Shown here in pieces: positions 51,408 to 64,000 of a DNA stretch of 64,000 nucleotides. Each line of letters opens with the position of its first letter. Position 1 is the first letter of the stretch. This DNA comes from Desmodus rotundus. Lineage: Eukaryota > Chordata > Mammalia > Chiroptera > Phyllostomidae. The translations under genes and the position numbers were made by a program. The stretch covers positions 83,267,073-83,331,072 of the forward strand of contig NC_071388.1 of assembly GCF_022682495.2 (NCBI RefSeq), in the 5' to 3' direction. The notes under the pieces are model-generated. The model was not told where the DNA came from. It was given only the letters and a program-made list of their open reading frames with translations, and made no database searches.

Positions 51408-52924
51408 CTAAACCCGGTGTAGTTGCCTAACTGTTGCCACTATATTGGACTCATTCTAATCCTTATGTCTACGCAGGAGTGGACTTTCTAGCATGGAAAA
51501 TGCATCTGCTTTGGATAAGGAAATAACATATAAGTTTCCATGATCATAAGAACTACAGAAGACATGGGAGCTGAAATTAAACAAACATTTAAAAGGTGAA
51601 ATGATTACATCAATGAGGATAAAAAAAATGGATATTTAAGAAATTAAAAATATATAAAAAACATGGGAGGAGACTCACGATTTAGAAGAAAACAGAGAAA
51701 AAAATATGTTTTAAAAACCCTTCATTAAAAAGACAGAAGTTGAAATTAAAGTTTGGCTCATTGAGATGTACCCTATTTTTCCTGCATTTCATCAGGCAAA
51801 TCTAATGCTATGAAATAATTAAAACCTACTAATAACTCAGAAAGACTATTTCTATGAACTATATATTGCTGGGTATATAAAACTCAGTATGTTTTGCAGC
51901 TGGCTGGTATGGTTATAGGAATACGTTCAGTGACACTCAGCCTTGTTAGCAATAGGAAATACTCATAAGGTCACTAGTGGATTTCCTTAACATTGTAAAA
52001 GGTGAGGCAAAAGTGCGCTGTGATCAGGACCATCACTTCTCTAGTCCAGCGGGAGAAAACCCAAAGTTCCCTAGGCTCTGAATGGCTGTGATGAAGTCAC
52101 CCGTGTTTTCCTGGACACACAAGTCTGAAGATAACACAACATCCTAAAACAGGTACTTCTCCAGTGATGCCTGTCTTTCCTGAGGAGCTCAGTCCCCTTT
52201 AAAGTTCTCCTGATACTTCAGGGAGCTCCCATGATGTCACCCTCTCAACTAAACAATAGATTCGTCTTCCGCTCAGCTATGGCTTTGGACATTTTCAGCT
52301 TTCTTGACTTTGATCTCATGTGATGATATCTCCTTTTGTTATTGTTACCATTAGATAAAAGCACCAGTCAAAACCCACTGAATTTAGTGCATGCGAAGTA
52401 AAGTCAATAAACTAAGTTTTCTGCATGTGATAACCTATGAGCAAGAGGTAAGGGTACATGGTCAATGGCTGCAAGGAGTTTAAGATGTGTCAGGAAACAC
52501 AAATCTTCAGTAATTCTGTGAGAAGCATTGGGAAAAGGCAAGAACATTCCACAAAGGAAATTAACCTAATTTGGGACTCAGAATAGGCCTCTTTAAAAAG
52601 GGAGATTTAACTGGAGTCAAGAAGAATAAGCAATCACAGATTTCTATTTCAGAGATACAGTAGAATAAATATTTTGAATGTGCCCCCTTCAAATGACAAG
52701 AATATCATAAAAATGTTACCAAAATGATTACTTTGAAAAGATTATGGGGTTGCAAGAAAATTAGATAGCATTTAGCTGACACCAGAAAACTGATGTTTTC
52801 CTACATACAATAACGAATATCTATGCTGAGATCTGTGAGCAATAACCAGGCAAATATTAAATATAAACATAGAGAATTGTCAAGTGTCTTGTCTCAATTT
52901 CTGCCCACTGACAACCAGCGGAGA
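51408..52924. other. No gene seen
   Basis: Single-copy sequence with no repeat recognised; a mildly GC-richer part lies at 52020-52320. Confidence 0.5.
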
Positions 52925-53400
52925 GGCTGAACCAGCCCCAGTGGTTCTTACTGTGGTTGTAAGATGCCCTTCAGCAGTAACCAAGAAATTTTGAAAAGAT
53001 AAGTTTTATTACTTACAAGACCTGGAAATTACACAGCACATCTGGGGCCGCACAGCAAGGTTGCCAGTAAGGGAGTGCGAGACAGAGACGCAGCACATAA
53101 GCCTAGTGTTCTATTTTTATTGAGGTTGAAGGGGAGGCTGTGGTATTGTGGGCTCACTCTTTACTGGTGAAGTAAAAAAATAAGAGCTGGAATTTAAAGC
53201 ACAAAAGGAAAAACAAACAAGTAGTCCACATGACCAGTTATTTAAGTCAATCAAGATTTGTAAAACGGAGGAGCCTCATTGAGGAGAGGCACCCTGGCTC
53301 CTTAGTCTCATGGCTGGCAATGCACTTATTCAAGGTAGATAGTCTTTGACAGCGGACGCCTCTTTGAAATGGTGCTTCCTCAATTAAAGCTTAAGTCGGG
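52925..53400 (-). mobile_element. Possible solo LTR
   Basis: On the minus strand there is a poly-A-signal-like 'cctcaataaaaatagaaca' and a second 'gtaataaaacttatctttt'. Between them is a CT-rich, moderately GC-rich segment ('gtctctgtctcgcactccc'), a layout typical of retroviral LTRs. I could not fix the TG...CA ends or a target duplication. No viral coding sequence is seen next to it. Confidence 0.4.
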
Positions 53401-53850
53401 CACTTGTATTACAAAGAAGACAAAAAATTTCAGGGCTTACTTTACATTAAGTAATATATAATCTTTGAAATTGAAAACCCCATGCCAAGATTAAACCAAA
53501 GATTAAACGGATTTGTGTTCTATTATTAGGGAATTATATGTTGAATCTGAAAATAATATTATCCAAACTGTAGCAGAGAAGAATAAGAATAGTGCTCCTA
53601 ATAGTGCCTAATAGTGCTTATTTAGTGATAAATAAATAAAATTTTTGTGTATTTGCATGTGTATGTTATAGCATGAGGGAAAGTATAAGGACCCTATAAG
53701 AGACAATTTAAGAGAGGCAACATTCAAACTGGTTAAAATACACCAAAGCCCATGAAGGATATTAATCCACAGGTATTAAAGCAGGTGAATACCAAAAGTG
53801 ACAATGATAAAAGAATTTTTTAAAAAAGAAGAAGAAGAAGACCAAACCAT
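53401..53850. other. No feature recognised
   Basis: A small tandem of 'taatagtgcct' units lies at about 53594-53625. Otherwise single-copy. Confidence 0.5.
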
Positions 53851-53859
53851 GAATGACTT

Positions 53860-54065
53860 GCCCTGGCTGGTGTGGCTCAGTGGAGTGAGCACACACCTGT
53901 GAACTGAAGGTTGCTTGTTCAATTCCCAGTCAGGGCACATGCCTGGGATGTGGGCCAGGTTCCAGGTTGAGGGCATGCTAGAAGCAACTGATCAATGTTT
54001 CTCTCATACATCAATGTTTCTGTCTCTTCTTCTCCCTTCCCCTTAAAATCTTAAAAAAAAAAAAA
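53860..54065 (+). mobile_element. VES SINE
   Basis: The head 'gccctggctggtgtggctca' is followed by 'gttcaattcccagtcagggc', a CT-rich stretch and an A12-type tail. The flanking duplication 'gaatgactt' at 53851-53859 and 54066-54074 is exact. The clean tail suggests it is relatively recent. Confidence 0.95.
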
Positions 54066-54269
54066 GAATGACTTAAGTATCCAACATAAGATGTGAGAAA
54101 AAGCAAAAGGAATATATTGAACATGGTAGAAAGGTATAGCGAATAAAAAAAGAGAAGGGGAATAAGACAAGACTATCAAAGACTTTTTATAAAGTTGGGA
54201 GATCTTGGCAACAAACATAGATATGAAAAACTATTTGTGAAAATGTATAAAAATTATTTCTAAATCAAT

Positions 54270-55090
54270 GCATAAATTATAAATATCCTCCCAAAAACCA
54301 AAAAACAAAATTTCACAGGAGAGAAATATGTATGACCACTTAGCATATAAAAGCTGTCGAAGTTCATTAGCATTCAGCAAAATATAAACTAAGATATAAT
54401 CAGATAAAACTTTATGTACATCAGGTTGGCAAAAATTAAGAAGTCTGGCAATAGTAAACATTGGTGTGGATGTGAGAAGGGGAAAACTTTAGACAGAAAT
54501 AATGGGAATTTAATTTACATAATCACTATGAAAAACCATTTGGCATTACCTAGTAAAACTAAATATGCCCATGTCTTATTAGTCATAAATTCCTCACTTA
54601 AATTTAGTGTTTAAAGAGAGAATCTCACATGTGCATCTGTATTTATACAAATCAATGTCAGGACAGCATTACTTATAGTAATGATAAAAGCAGAGGCTAT
54701 TAACAAAATACCCATCAACAGGGTAAGGTGAGTGATCTGTGATAGAGCTACCCATACAATATTACATAGCAGGATGAAGACCTAAATGAGAGATTCAAGC
54801 CACAACATGGGTAGACCTTAAAAAATAAGGCAAGTTGCAGTCTAATCTTAAGCATAAAATTAAGCCACTATATTGTTTAGGGATACCTACACATGTGGAA
54901 AACTATTAAAAAAATCCAGAGACATAAAAAAATAAAATTAAGAATTGTATTTCCTCTGATGGAGAAGGTAACGAGAGATGGGAGGAGCACCGTCCCTGTG
55001 TGGGTGATGTTCTCGTCTACGTAGGGTAATAGGCTCAGGAATGAGTTTCATTATTACATTATATGCTTATTTTATTATTTAATCATATTT
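54270..55090 (+). mobile_element. Old L1 fragment, plus strand
   Basis: 'catcaggttggcaaaaatta', 'tctggcaatagtaaacattg' and later 'acccatcaacagggtaaggt' keep the order of the L1 ORF2 end and 3' UTR. Divergence is high and no open frame remains. Confidence 0.6.
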
Positions 55091-55760
55091 TGTTATTCTT
55101 CATTACATATATTTTCTTTATCAGCTTTTACATGATAAAAATTATTTGAAATTATGCTTGTGAAGGAAGGCATATCTTTTATAGTAAGCAAGAAAGAACA
55201 CTTTAAAGGCTTGATGGTTACAAATTTGGGGCCACTATGAAGAAACCTTTGATAGTGCCAATGACACTGCTGCTCATTAGGGAAGCATTTGCTTTCTGAG
55301 TCCCGTATAAGGCTTTGTAAGGTCAAGGACAAATAAATCCGAGTTAAAGGCCCTGACCGCTTCCACTGCCACTTCCAATATTCATTGCATGTCTATGGTT
55401 GCCAGATAACATTCAGGATGCCCAGTTCAATTTAAATTTCAAACGATTTTTTTTCAGTATTAAGTATGTGCCAAATATTTTGTGAGATTATTTATACTTA
55501 AAGAATGCTGCTATCTTGTAATGGGGAATAACTGTGCTATATACTCCTTGTGTTACTTTGACTAGCCATAGAATAGAACTAAAGTAAGAATGTACTAACA
55601 GAGTAAGCTCATACAAGAATTTATAAAAGGCTACCCATTGTAATCTTAGTAAATGTTAAATGTAGCTTGTTACTCTAACTTCTTGACTTTTCTTTCAAAA
55701 GTAAAGCTTGCTTTTTTTTTTTTATAGTAGACTTTCTAGTTCTGCAGTTTCCATTCCTGT
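55091..55760. other. No gene; possible old repeat at 55390-55500
   Basis: 'ggttgccagataacattcag' followed by 'gatgcccagttcaatttaaa' looks like a dispersed palindromic mammalian repeat, family not assigned. The rest is AT-rich single-copy DNA. Confidence 0.4.
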
Positions 55761-56140
55761 GTGAACCTGGAAAGCACCCTGGCCTCCACACCCCAGCTGA
55801 CACTGACCGTCCAGTCACAAGAAGCTGACAAAAACAGGCAGCCTTCTCACGAATGCTGGCCACACAAGATCCACATCAGGGTGTGTGGGAAAACGTCCTG
55901 CACAGCCTACGTGGCCTGCACGGCCACAGTTCTCCCCACTTTCAGCCCCATGACATCTGCTAGCTTTACCAAAACTGTTAAGATGGGCTTTGGGACGAGA
56001 GCCCCCTATCTCCTCAGGTCGTTAGCACTTGAATATGAACCTCTTTCTCTCTCACCAGCACCTGTCTCCTGAATTTGGCTTTCATTGCCGCAGGCAGCCA
56101 AACCTGGGTTTGCTTATAATCTGAAGTTCCGATTTATCTG
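55761..56140 (+). mobile_element. Possible LTR fragment
   Basis: The GC-richer stretch ends with 'gaatatgaacctctttctct', 'ctcaccagcacctgtctcct' and 'gaatttggctttcattgccg', a pattern like the 3' part of old retroviral LTRs. The 103-codon frame at 55761-56072 has no known motif. It could instead be unique sequence. Confidence 0.35.
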
Positions 56141-56707
56141 GGCACTCTGGATTTTCATTTGTTAATCTAGCATCCTGGCCACATCCCTTTCTTTCAGACC
56201 GAAGATACTATCACTGTCACTTATCACTGAAAAGCCTGCTCATTGAATGCTACTGATACTTTATCTTCTCAAAGTCTTAAATCCTTTTAGTCTTTATTTT
56301 GTATATCACACTACTCTCCGGATTCCCTGTGAACCACAGGCATGTGCCCAACTCTCCCCTTAGGGTGAGTTCTTTCCCAGGAAGCTCCCAGAGCTCCCAT
56401 GTGAAGAGAAGCAGGGAGTGACTTGCCATAGCATCATTCCAGATGTTCCCACTCATGTCCACACCTTGAATAAATAAAGCATGAGTTCAATGTAGTGCCC
56501 GAGTGAAATTCAATATTCAGCTGATAAAGATTTACAATTATCAATAGCAGTTTCACTGAGTAGCCTCATCTACCACTTTCAATAAATTGTTCTTTGTTAA
56601 GATTGAAATTATCTGTTTCTAGTCATTTTCTTTAGTGTGTTCCTTATACACATAGTGAATTAGACAAACAGAAAAATAACCATTTCATAATTTAAAGGCA
56701 GGCATTG
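56141..56707. other. No feature recognised
   Basis: Single-copy sequence without a supported feature. Confidence 0.5.
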
Positions 56708-56830
56708 GGTGGTGAAGAGATTGAGCAAAAAAAAAAAAAAAAGGGAAAAAAGGGAGAAAGAAGTCATGGGCACAGAATACAGTGTGGTGATTGAAAGGGG
56801 GAGGGGTAGGAAGAGAGGACAGGAGCCCCA
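56708..56830 (+). mobile_element. L1/HAL1-type 3' UTR fragment
   Basis: An A16 run is followed by 'aagtcatgggcacagaatac' and 'agtgtggtgattgaaagggg', the same signature as at 46520-46697. Confidence 0.5.
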
Positions 56831-57589
56831 AAGACATGTGATACAGATAATGTGTCCCGTAAACAAAGCGAAACTGCACAAAACATGGAAAGTCACGGCC
56901 AGTCCCCAGGCAAAGAGGACCAAGGAAAGGTGAGATATGAAAAGGCTCTATGAGAACAGTGACAACAAAGAAAATGGGAAGAAGACTGAGTTAGAAAGAC
57001 ACTTCAGAAACTGATGAAAGTGTTTTAATATTAAGAGTACAGAGAAAACTGAGTCAGTGAACCCCCCCCCACACACACACACATACACCTCCATGGAGCA
57101 TTTGCTAGACCACTTAAATTGCATTCTGAATTCTGAATTGTTCCTGGCTTTGCGGCTAAGACAGACAAAGAACCCATCTTCTCGTTACAATCGAGCCAAG
57201 TTCCGTTGCAGTATTTAAACTTGGGGAATGATTACAATTCCACAGGAATGTTGGAAGCTATAAATGAATGCTATTTTTCCATCAATTATTAGAACAAGTG
57301 TACAAATACTACTCTGTTTTGGTTAACTTGGGCTTCCTCAGAAGTTTTAAAACAAAATGAATGTTTAGAAAAACGCGTAATGGAGCTTTTATGAGCCTAT
57401 AATATAGAGTGAATGCTATCTTCTGCTTACACCTCTGCCAAAGTGTTGGAGATGGAGCACCAAGTCTAAACACTACACACGCATCCTTTGCTACGTAAGC
57501 CCCCGACAGACAGCACATATACAAACGTCCACACTCAGAACTGTAACAGGCCTTCGCCATGAGCTCAGTGACAGCAGCGAGAGTGTGGG
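56831..57589. other. No gene seen
   Basis: It contains a short C10 tract followed by (CA)n at 57062-57090. A 132-codon minus-strand frame at 57309-57707 runs into the antisense of an old L1 and has no motif. Confidence 0.5.
57062..57090 (+). repeat. C-run plus (CA)n microsatellite
   Basis: 'cccccccccc' followed by 'acacacacacacatacacc'. Confidence 0.8.
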
Positions 57590-58010
57590 GCAAGAAGCAT
57601 CTGCACGCACTGCTGGCAGGAAAGCAATTGGTGCCAACTTTCTGGAGGACAATTTGGCAGTATACACTTAAAAAGCTTGAAATGCTTGAAGTGTCCAACT
57701 CAGCCACCTTCTTTGCAGGCCATTACGCATATAATGGTCAGTTAAGTTCACAGATACACATGGAAGGGGTATTCACTAAAGGGCTGTTACACTAGTAACA
57801 GTGAAGACAATCTAAAAGGCCAGTCCAAGAGGAGTTCAATAAATCGTGATATAGTGGCAAATGAAACAGTATACAGCCTTTCAAAGTGATGGGAATCATA
57901 GCAAAGTTTTGTCATAGAATGATGTTGGATGACATATTGGGAGAAAAATGCATGCTATGACACAGTTTTATTAAATATTTTGTGTGTGACTAAAGAGACC
58001 ATATTTTATG
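57590..58010 (+). mobile_element. Old L1 fragment, plus strand
   Basis: 'aactttctggaggacaattt', 'ggcagtatacacttaaaaag' and 'acagtgaagacaatctaaaa' follow the C-terminal ORF2 region of early mammalian L1s. Strongly decayed. Confidence 0.6.
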
Positions 58011-60829
58011 TACAGTCAAAGGAAGACAATGTACCCATGTGAACACTGTACTTTTAAGTATTTTTTTAATTCTTAAAAATGGTTGTTGTACTTTTGCAAT
58101 CAGAAGAAATATTTTTGTCGTATACATTTTATAAAATATAAAAAGAACATTGTAGATTGGTGTGTTTGGACAGAAAGAAGTATATAATTTGAAGATGGAT
58201 ACAGGACATTTTAGATCAATTCTAAAAAAAATCAAGGACTAACATGTGTTTTTAACTTTATAATGAGGAGTAGGAATTGGAATTAGAGTGGAACACATTC
58301 TGAAAGCAATAATGAGACCATATTCTCGTGGCTTACCCACAGCCATGTTTTATAGAATGTAGCAAGGATAAACTGGGTACACATGGATACTATTTTAACC
58401 GTGTTGCAATAAATGCTTAGAAATGAAGCTAGGAAAACTCTGTCAGAATGTATTAGTGGTTTCACTAATGCAAATGTTGAAAACTTATTCCAGATGTTAG
58501 GACAGGTTGAACATATTACCAAATTCCTTTACCCAAATTGTTGAAATACTTACTTGTGGATTCTAGTGTCCATCATCCTACATTAGTTCCTGTTCTAACT
58601 GCTATTTTCATCATTAACTTTTCAAATTATAATGTAATTCATTTAAAAAATAAATAATTATAATTGCAATATTTGGCTACAACAAACATGTATGTAAGGA
58701 AGCAACTTCCATTCAGTGAACTTGTCATTTGTAAAGACCTTTAAAGACATGAGTGTCATTTTGCTGCTTAGTTGAACTTATAAGTGAAGTAAAGGAAATG
58801 TCCTCAAACGCTTAGGAAAGCTTTGTTTTGAAGCTGGCTAAAATAAACCCTGTTAAATGGTAAAATTATTTTCTCCTTGCTGAAAGTCTCATGAGTTTTT
58901 ATTTTAATTTTCAAAAATGAGAACCGTTTCCCCAATTATATAAAAATGTGCAAATTATTTTTAAATGAGTGCACCGTAACACTCAAAGGAAAGTGTTTAT
59001 GGCTTTTCTGCTATTTATGGACTTACTTTTTCTTTTTTCTTTGCATGTTAAAATGTGAATCTTAATTGTAAAAATTGTTTTCTATAAATATATTAACTTC
59101 TCTGCACACAACTTGATTCAGATATATACAGATATGACATACAAAGATGCTATTTGTACCGAAGAACAAAATCAATTCCAGAAACATTTAGTCTGAGCTT
59201 CAGTATAAACATATCTTTCTTTAGGCCTTTAAAATTATCACCATTGAAAACAGAGCAAGAATAACATACCTTATAACACTAGTACTCAGGGTGAAATTTT
59301 TCAACTGTCTTACTGATTTCATAGTATGAGGTCAAGACTTGAAACAAAAATAGATTCAGTTTCTCTCATTGCTATAACGTGTTCCCTTGAACAGACACAG
59401 TAGATGGGGACATTAGAAGTACAGAGGAAAACAAAATTAGCTTCCTATTTACCCCAAGCTTGTTGGCCTAACATTTTGTGTCTGGGAAATCAACCTCTTC
59501 TGAAAAATAAGTAGTTGTAGCTTTGGAAAAAAGGTTTTCCTATTTTTTCCAAGTTAGGAAAAGCATAACTTCCTTTCACTTAAATAAAAAACACATATTT
59601 TGATTAATATTCCAGTATAAGACTGACTTTTCTTATACATATAAGTGTAAGAAATATTACAATCTTTCATTTCGGTGGCCATAAATAAATATTGGGCATC
59701 TAGCACCAATAATAATTGATACCAGGATATATGGTCCTTGGAAAACGGGATCTGTAAGAAAGAGAAAATATTAGAGATTAAACACCACACTAGCAGAAGA
59801 GTGAAAAGGTCAGAAGTAAGGCAAAAAAGGGTATAGGTTACGAGAGGATCTATTACAACTTGAGAGGATTTAAAGAGCCTTGTCTGACTCCATTCATAAG
59901 AGGTAGGGATCTAAAGCCAAGCCCAATCGGAGTTAATATCTTTCCCCTTTGGTCACTTGAAACAAGACCAGCCTGTGTAACCAACATTCTTTCTTATCTT
60001 CGATCATTAGTCTTTGACATTTTCTTTGCTTAACAGGGAGGAGGTACGAGGCTTTGGTCTTCACCTGATCTCGGAGAGGGAGAAAAGCACAGACAACACT
60101 CCTGATGCCAAGACGACAGACTATACACCGCTCCATCTGAGTTTTCAGTGTTTCCTGTGGCCTCTGGACGTACCAAGAAGCTGAGTGTTCACAGGCAAAG
60201 TATAATTTACGGCCTCAAGGTGTGAACTAGGAACAAGGCTACATTCTTTCTGTGAGTATCTGTGTGTATATGGGTGTGTGGGGGTGCTCCTGGCATGTGG
60301 TTTTCTGTGATTTGAGTTGCCAAAGCATGAAAGAGGCTTGTAGCAAGGAAAGAATAATGACATGTTGAAATGACAAACAATTTTCATCTTGACTTTATAA
60401 TTTTTGTATACTTGAGTTTGGATTATTCACAACAGTGCTCCCTAGTCCTGTCATTAATTAAAATCAACAAACTCTCACACAATTCTCACTTGTCATCACT
60501 GTAGAACCCAAGTATTCATAGTCACTGAAAAGAGGGCCCCTGGTATTGTTAAAATGCCATTTAAATTGTATAGCACAGACGCTAGTCTTAGCAGAAGTGT
60601 TATTATCTCTTCTGTCTTTAGGAAAATGAGAATTAAAGGGATGAAGTTCTTGCCTCAATTAACACCTCATAAGGGAAAGAATCAGGATGTGGGATAAGAA
60701 AAATAGTGGCGTTTTTTGTATTCACATTAGCAATTCACCAGGTCAGAATATATTGCTCTATGCACTACTATATCCATGTAAATCGTGTAAATAAAAGGGC
60801 CCGCGATCTAGATGTCTCAATACAAATAA
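58011..60829. other. No gene seen; single-copy AT-rich DNA
   Basis: No repeat family or exon was recognised over 2.8 kb. Short frames of up to 81 codons lack motifs. Confidence 0.5.
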
Positions 60830-61010
60830 ATCTGAATTTAAGGGAATTAGGAAAGCAGGGTCATCGGAGGCCATCTGCTCAAGCCACTGTTTTGTTTTAC
60901 AGGTGACAAAGTTGCCACCCAGAAATCTTAAGTCACACGTTCAGAGGTGACTACCATGGCCAGGATGTGTCACAACTAAGAGCTTAGGCCACACTGTCTA
61001 GGCTTTTCGT
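60830..61010 (-). mobile_element. MIR-like fragment
   Basis: 'ggaggccatctgctcaagcc' then 'ttttgttttacaggtgacaa' and 'aatcttaagtcacacgttca' follow the antisense layout of MIR-class SINEs. Decayed. Confidence 0.5.
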
Positions 61011-61426
61011 TTGCTGTTCTTTTTGTGATGCCAGCTTGCCTTTCTAAGCAGAGCAATGTAATTCTTAGTCTTCCAGCAGGTGGAGTTAGGCACTTCGTCT
61101 CCACAAATAACAAGGGAAATGCTAAGAGGATATTGATGGAGTGTAACACCCAGCTGGTCTACACAGATAGAAATGCCAGGGTTTCTATATCAGAAACATT
61201 TAAATTGTTCTGTTTCTTTTGTACTTAGTGAAAATCTATGATAATTTTGACCGTTAATACTAAAACTTTTTTTGAAGATTCTCTAGAGCAGCCCATATCT
61301 GGCTGCTCAGACAGAGTAAAGAACAGAGAAAGAGGGGGATTTCTTCTCTTTGATAATGCCTGAGTTCTTCCTTTTTTCTTTTTCCTTTTTTTTTTTTCTG
61401 AGAATCCACTATGTATCTGCTTAGAT

Positions 61427-61630
61427 ACGGGGCATTCGACCTTTTGGCCTCTCTGGACCACACTGGAAGAAGAAGAAGAGATGTCTTGGGCCACACATTA
61501 AATACATTGTGACACATAATCACAGACAAATCTCATTATGTTTTAAGTAAATTGATGATTTTGTGTTGGGCCACATTCAGAGCCATCCTGAGCTGCATGC
61601 GGCCCACGGGCTGCAGTCAGACGCCCCTGC
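61427..61630. mobile_element. hAT-like non-autonomous DNA transposon
   Basis: It contains 'cgaccttttggcctctctgg', 'gtcttgggccacacattaaa', 'ttgtgttgggccacattcag' and 'gcatgcggcccacgggctgc', phrases of a dispersed mammalian DNA-transposon family. The ends 'acggggcattc' and, complemented, 'gcaggggcgtc' resemble the CAGGGGTG-type termini of hAT elements. No coding capacity, and no exact 8-bp target duplication was seen. Confidence 0.6.
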
Positions 61631-64000
61631 AAGAATGTGAGGTCCTGCAGATCCGAGGATATATGCTTAGCCTTTTCCCTGCCACTAATCAACACATACA
61701 CTCCACATGGAGCCCATCACTTAGAGGCGTATGCAATGGCGGTGCTGGTGGCTGCAGGTAAGATGTTTGAAGACAAAGATGATCCTAGAAGCTATGTGCA
61801 TGAAGGAGTAAATGACATACAGGTTCCTGGTAAGACTCATAGGTCAAATTCTGGAAAAACTTTTGGATAAATACAGTTCCTCCCAAACTTCCCTTAAGGA
61901 AGAAATAACAAATCCCAATGGGTTAAAATTTCTAATTACTGCCTCTGCTCATCTTGAGACCGTTGTTCAGGAGGATGTGAAACCCATGCCCGTGGGACCT
62001 GGTGCTGGCCTGGAGGGAAAAAGAATGAAAAAAAAGAATTTAATTACAGAACTAGGTTTTAATGCCTTGCTCTGCTTTCTTAGCAGCTGCTTTGTATGTA
62101 ATAATGGTTTATCCTGTTTTTCTCACCGAGGAGGGGAAAATAAAGTTAATTATCCTCTCCTCAGGTATATTAAGTCCTTATTCCTCAAGTGTGTGAAGCA
62201 GGGGCTTACATATAGAATAGAGAGGCAGTGGAGAGGAAGGGAAAGTAATATTCCATATATATTTATACATATATATTTGTGTGTACATAGACATATAGTA
62301 CAGGTTTGGCCAAGAATCCACTGCTCCGGAGTTATTCATTGCTCAGTCTAAGGCATTTATTTACGAAGTGAGAAGCCAGCTTCCCCCAGGTTGGTGACAC
62401 TAGGAGCTGGTGTCCCGTGCTAACACGAAGAAACTCAGTGACAGGGGCGGGAGCATAACTGTGCCTGAGAGAAAGGGAGATGCAAAAACCACCCCAGTAG
62501 TGTGGGTTTAATACCCAGAAAAAAACACGTAAGATCTGAAGTCTGGAATCTTTGGCATCATTTGGGGAGGGGACAAAGTTTCCATACCAATGCTTCAAAA
62601 GATGTGAGAGATGAGTTAACTGTGTTCTTTTCCACCTTAATCTTTATGCATAGCTAACATATACATAGCAGCTCTAACCGATATACACAGCAATTTCAAA
62701 GAAAGAAAAACAGAATGAACATAAGGAATTGAATAGAAATTGGAGAGGTGTTTACATGTAGGTCAGTGGTTCAAATTGTAGTTAAGCAAGAGTTAGCAAA
62801 AAGGTTCTCGTGAGCAGACTTCTCAAATCATGACGCAGACAGTTTCCTTTCTTTCCCTGCTTTCTCCCACCAGATAGCTGCTGCTTCCCCTTTGTGTTTA
62901 ATCCAGGCAACTATTCTCTATGTCCCCTTTCTTTCTTCCCTTTCACGTTAGAGGTTGAGAATTTTTTCCCAAGGGCTTCCCCTGAAGCCTTCGTCCACTC
63001 ACCCTCTGGGCACAGGACACGACTTCCACCTTTAGCAGACTTTCACAATGCCTTTGGCTGTGGGAAGCCGTGTTGAACAAACTAACTCATGGCTAGGGAG
63101 CAAAAATATTAACTAACTGTCCTGTAAAGGGCACACAAAGTCATTCATTAGCAGCACTAGGATGAAAATGAAAAAGGAACCTTTCCATGCCAGGCAAGAC
63201 CTTTCATTTTTAGGAAATGAAAGTGGGTACACTCTCTGTCCATTGAAATACTTCAGGGTCTGGAACTGCAGACTTAGTACCAACCTTCATTTGATGAAGA
63301 TCAGCCGACATGGGAAGTGGGAAGCAGGGGTGGCGTTGGACACAGTTCTCTCTGTTGTGTTAGAAGGCAGTGTTTTCAATCCACAGGTGTGGTCTTCTTG
63401 GTCTGTTCTTACAAGACCTTCTGGCTGCTGTCCAGGTTGCTCATAAGCTGCACCTGTCAGACACCAAAGTCTTCCATCTACCCCTCACAGAGAAAATAAA
63501 TAAGAATGTTTTGGCTCTTTTATTCTTTATGAGTTTCAATTTAAACTGTTTGTTTTCTCCACACAGAGGCCCAGACTTCTTTCAGAGAACAAACTCATTA
63601 CCAGTGTCAGAACTCGCAAAACCTGCTGTTGGGTCTCAAACACACACAAGCTCACCTATCAGCGTCCACCCCCTCGCGTCACCCTCCCACTTTCAACCTG
63701 CTTCCAGTGTACACCCAACCCTCTCCCAGACATTTGGCAGTGGTTGGCTTTTTATATGACTGTAGTTCAAACAGAGCAGAACAACAAACAAAGAATCTCT
63801 TTTCTCAGCACATAACCATCAGGGAGGAAAATCATTCCCCAAGTAGGCACACCCCAAAACCATCAGTAAGGAAGGTGGGGTAAGGATAATAAATTACTGC
63901 TCAAAAGCCCACACTTCCCACCACACAGAAACTTTCGTCTCTAGCTGAGTAGCTTCTTTTCTTACTGAAGCCCTTCTTTTGTCAGTAAGTTTTCCCACTG
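61631..64000. other. No gene supported; single-copy DNA
   Basis: The longest frame outside L1 (61812-62351, 179 codons) and another of 129 codons (63370-63759) show no recognised motif, signal peptide or splice context, so I do not call them genes. A TA/TG-rich run lies at 62255-62300. Confidence 0.5.
62255..62300 (+). repeat. TA/TG-rich microsatellite
   Basis: 'atatatttatacatatatat' followed by 'ttgtgtgtacatagacatat'. Confidence 0.6.

Noticed and set aside
57309..57707. 132-codon minus-strand open frame
   Set aside because: No motif, and it overlaps the antisense of an old L1.
61812..62351. 179-codon plus-strand open frame, longest outside L1
   Set aside because: No recognisable domain and low-complexity ends. 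It overlaps a TA-rich run near its 3' end, and such a length can occur by chance in 64 kb read in six frames.

Overview
The window is mammalian nuclear DNA: AT-rich, with no operon-like gene packing and many layers of interspersed repeats. It is most likely from a bat. The clearest clue is about ten copies of a tRNA-derived SINE that begins with 'gccctggctggtgtggctca', has a B-box-like 'gttcgattcc' and ends in a CT-rich tail. This matches the VES family known from bats. Several LINE-1 (L1) insertions share one 3' end, and there are mariner-type DNA transposons. No Helitron was recognised, which argues weakly against a vesper bat, but this placement is inference.

I found no convincing host protein-coding exon, rRNA, tRNA gene, CpG island or CRISPR array. 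The window reads as intergenic or intronic DNA. The only coding relics are broken retrotransposon and transposase reading frames.

Layout. Positions 1-2587 are mostly unique, with one MIR. A decayed mariner lies at about 2588-3187, followed by an old minus-strand L1 (3290-4140). A second minus-strand L1 (4665-8480) has been cut by a younger L1 with an internal inversion (5032-5456), a TA-flanked MITE (5582-5789), a VES scrap (about 6532-6600) and a plus-strand L1 3' end (7664-8157). A VES lies at 8647-8853. A third minus-strand L1 (about 8880-14100) was cut by an inverted, internally deleted L1 (9491-10842) and by an essentially full-length half-L1 (HAL1-like, 11582-13889), which itself carries a VES. 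Positions 14100-20200 are largely unclassified. An old L1 sits at 20205-21540 and a 97-bp polypurine tract at 21639-21735. A VES (23692-23910) is followed by the youngest-looking element, a 3.1-kb 5'-truncated L1 (24039-27174) with an exact 15-bp target-site duplication. Positions 27190-41100 are mostly single-copy sequence with MIR/L2 relics and AT-rich microsatellites. Positions 41100-64000 hold five more VES copies, LTR-like fragments, a mariner at 47635-48310, a 128-bp near-perfect hairpin at 51280-51407, old L1 fragments and a hAT-like element at 61427-61630.

No set of genes works together here. The biological content is a record of retrotransposon and transposon activity: nested insertions, inversion during target-primed reverse transcription, and short non-autonomous elements. 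The least explained items are the 128-bp hairpin and the TA-flanked MITE with repeated 17-bp motifs. All family names rest on pattern recognition, without a database search.
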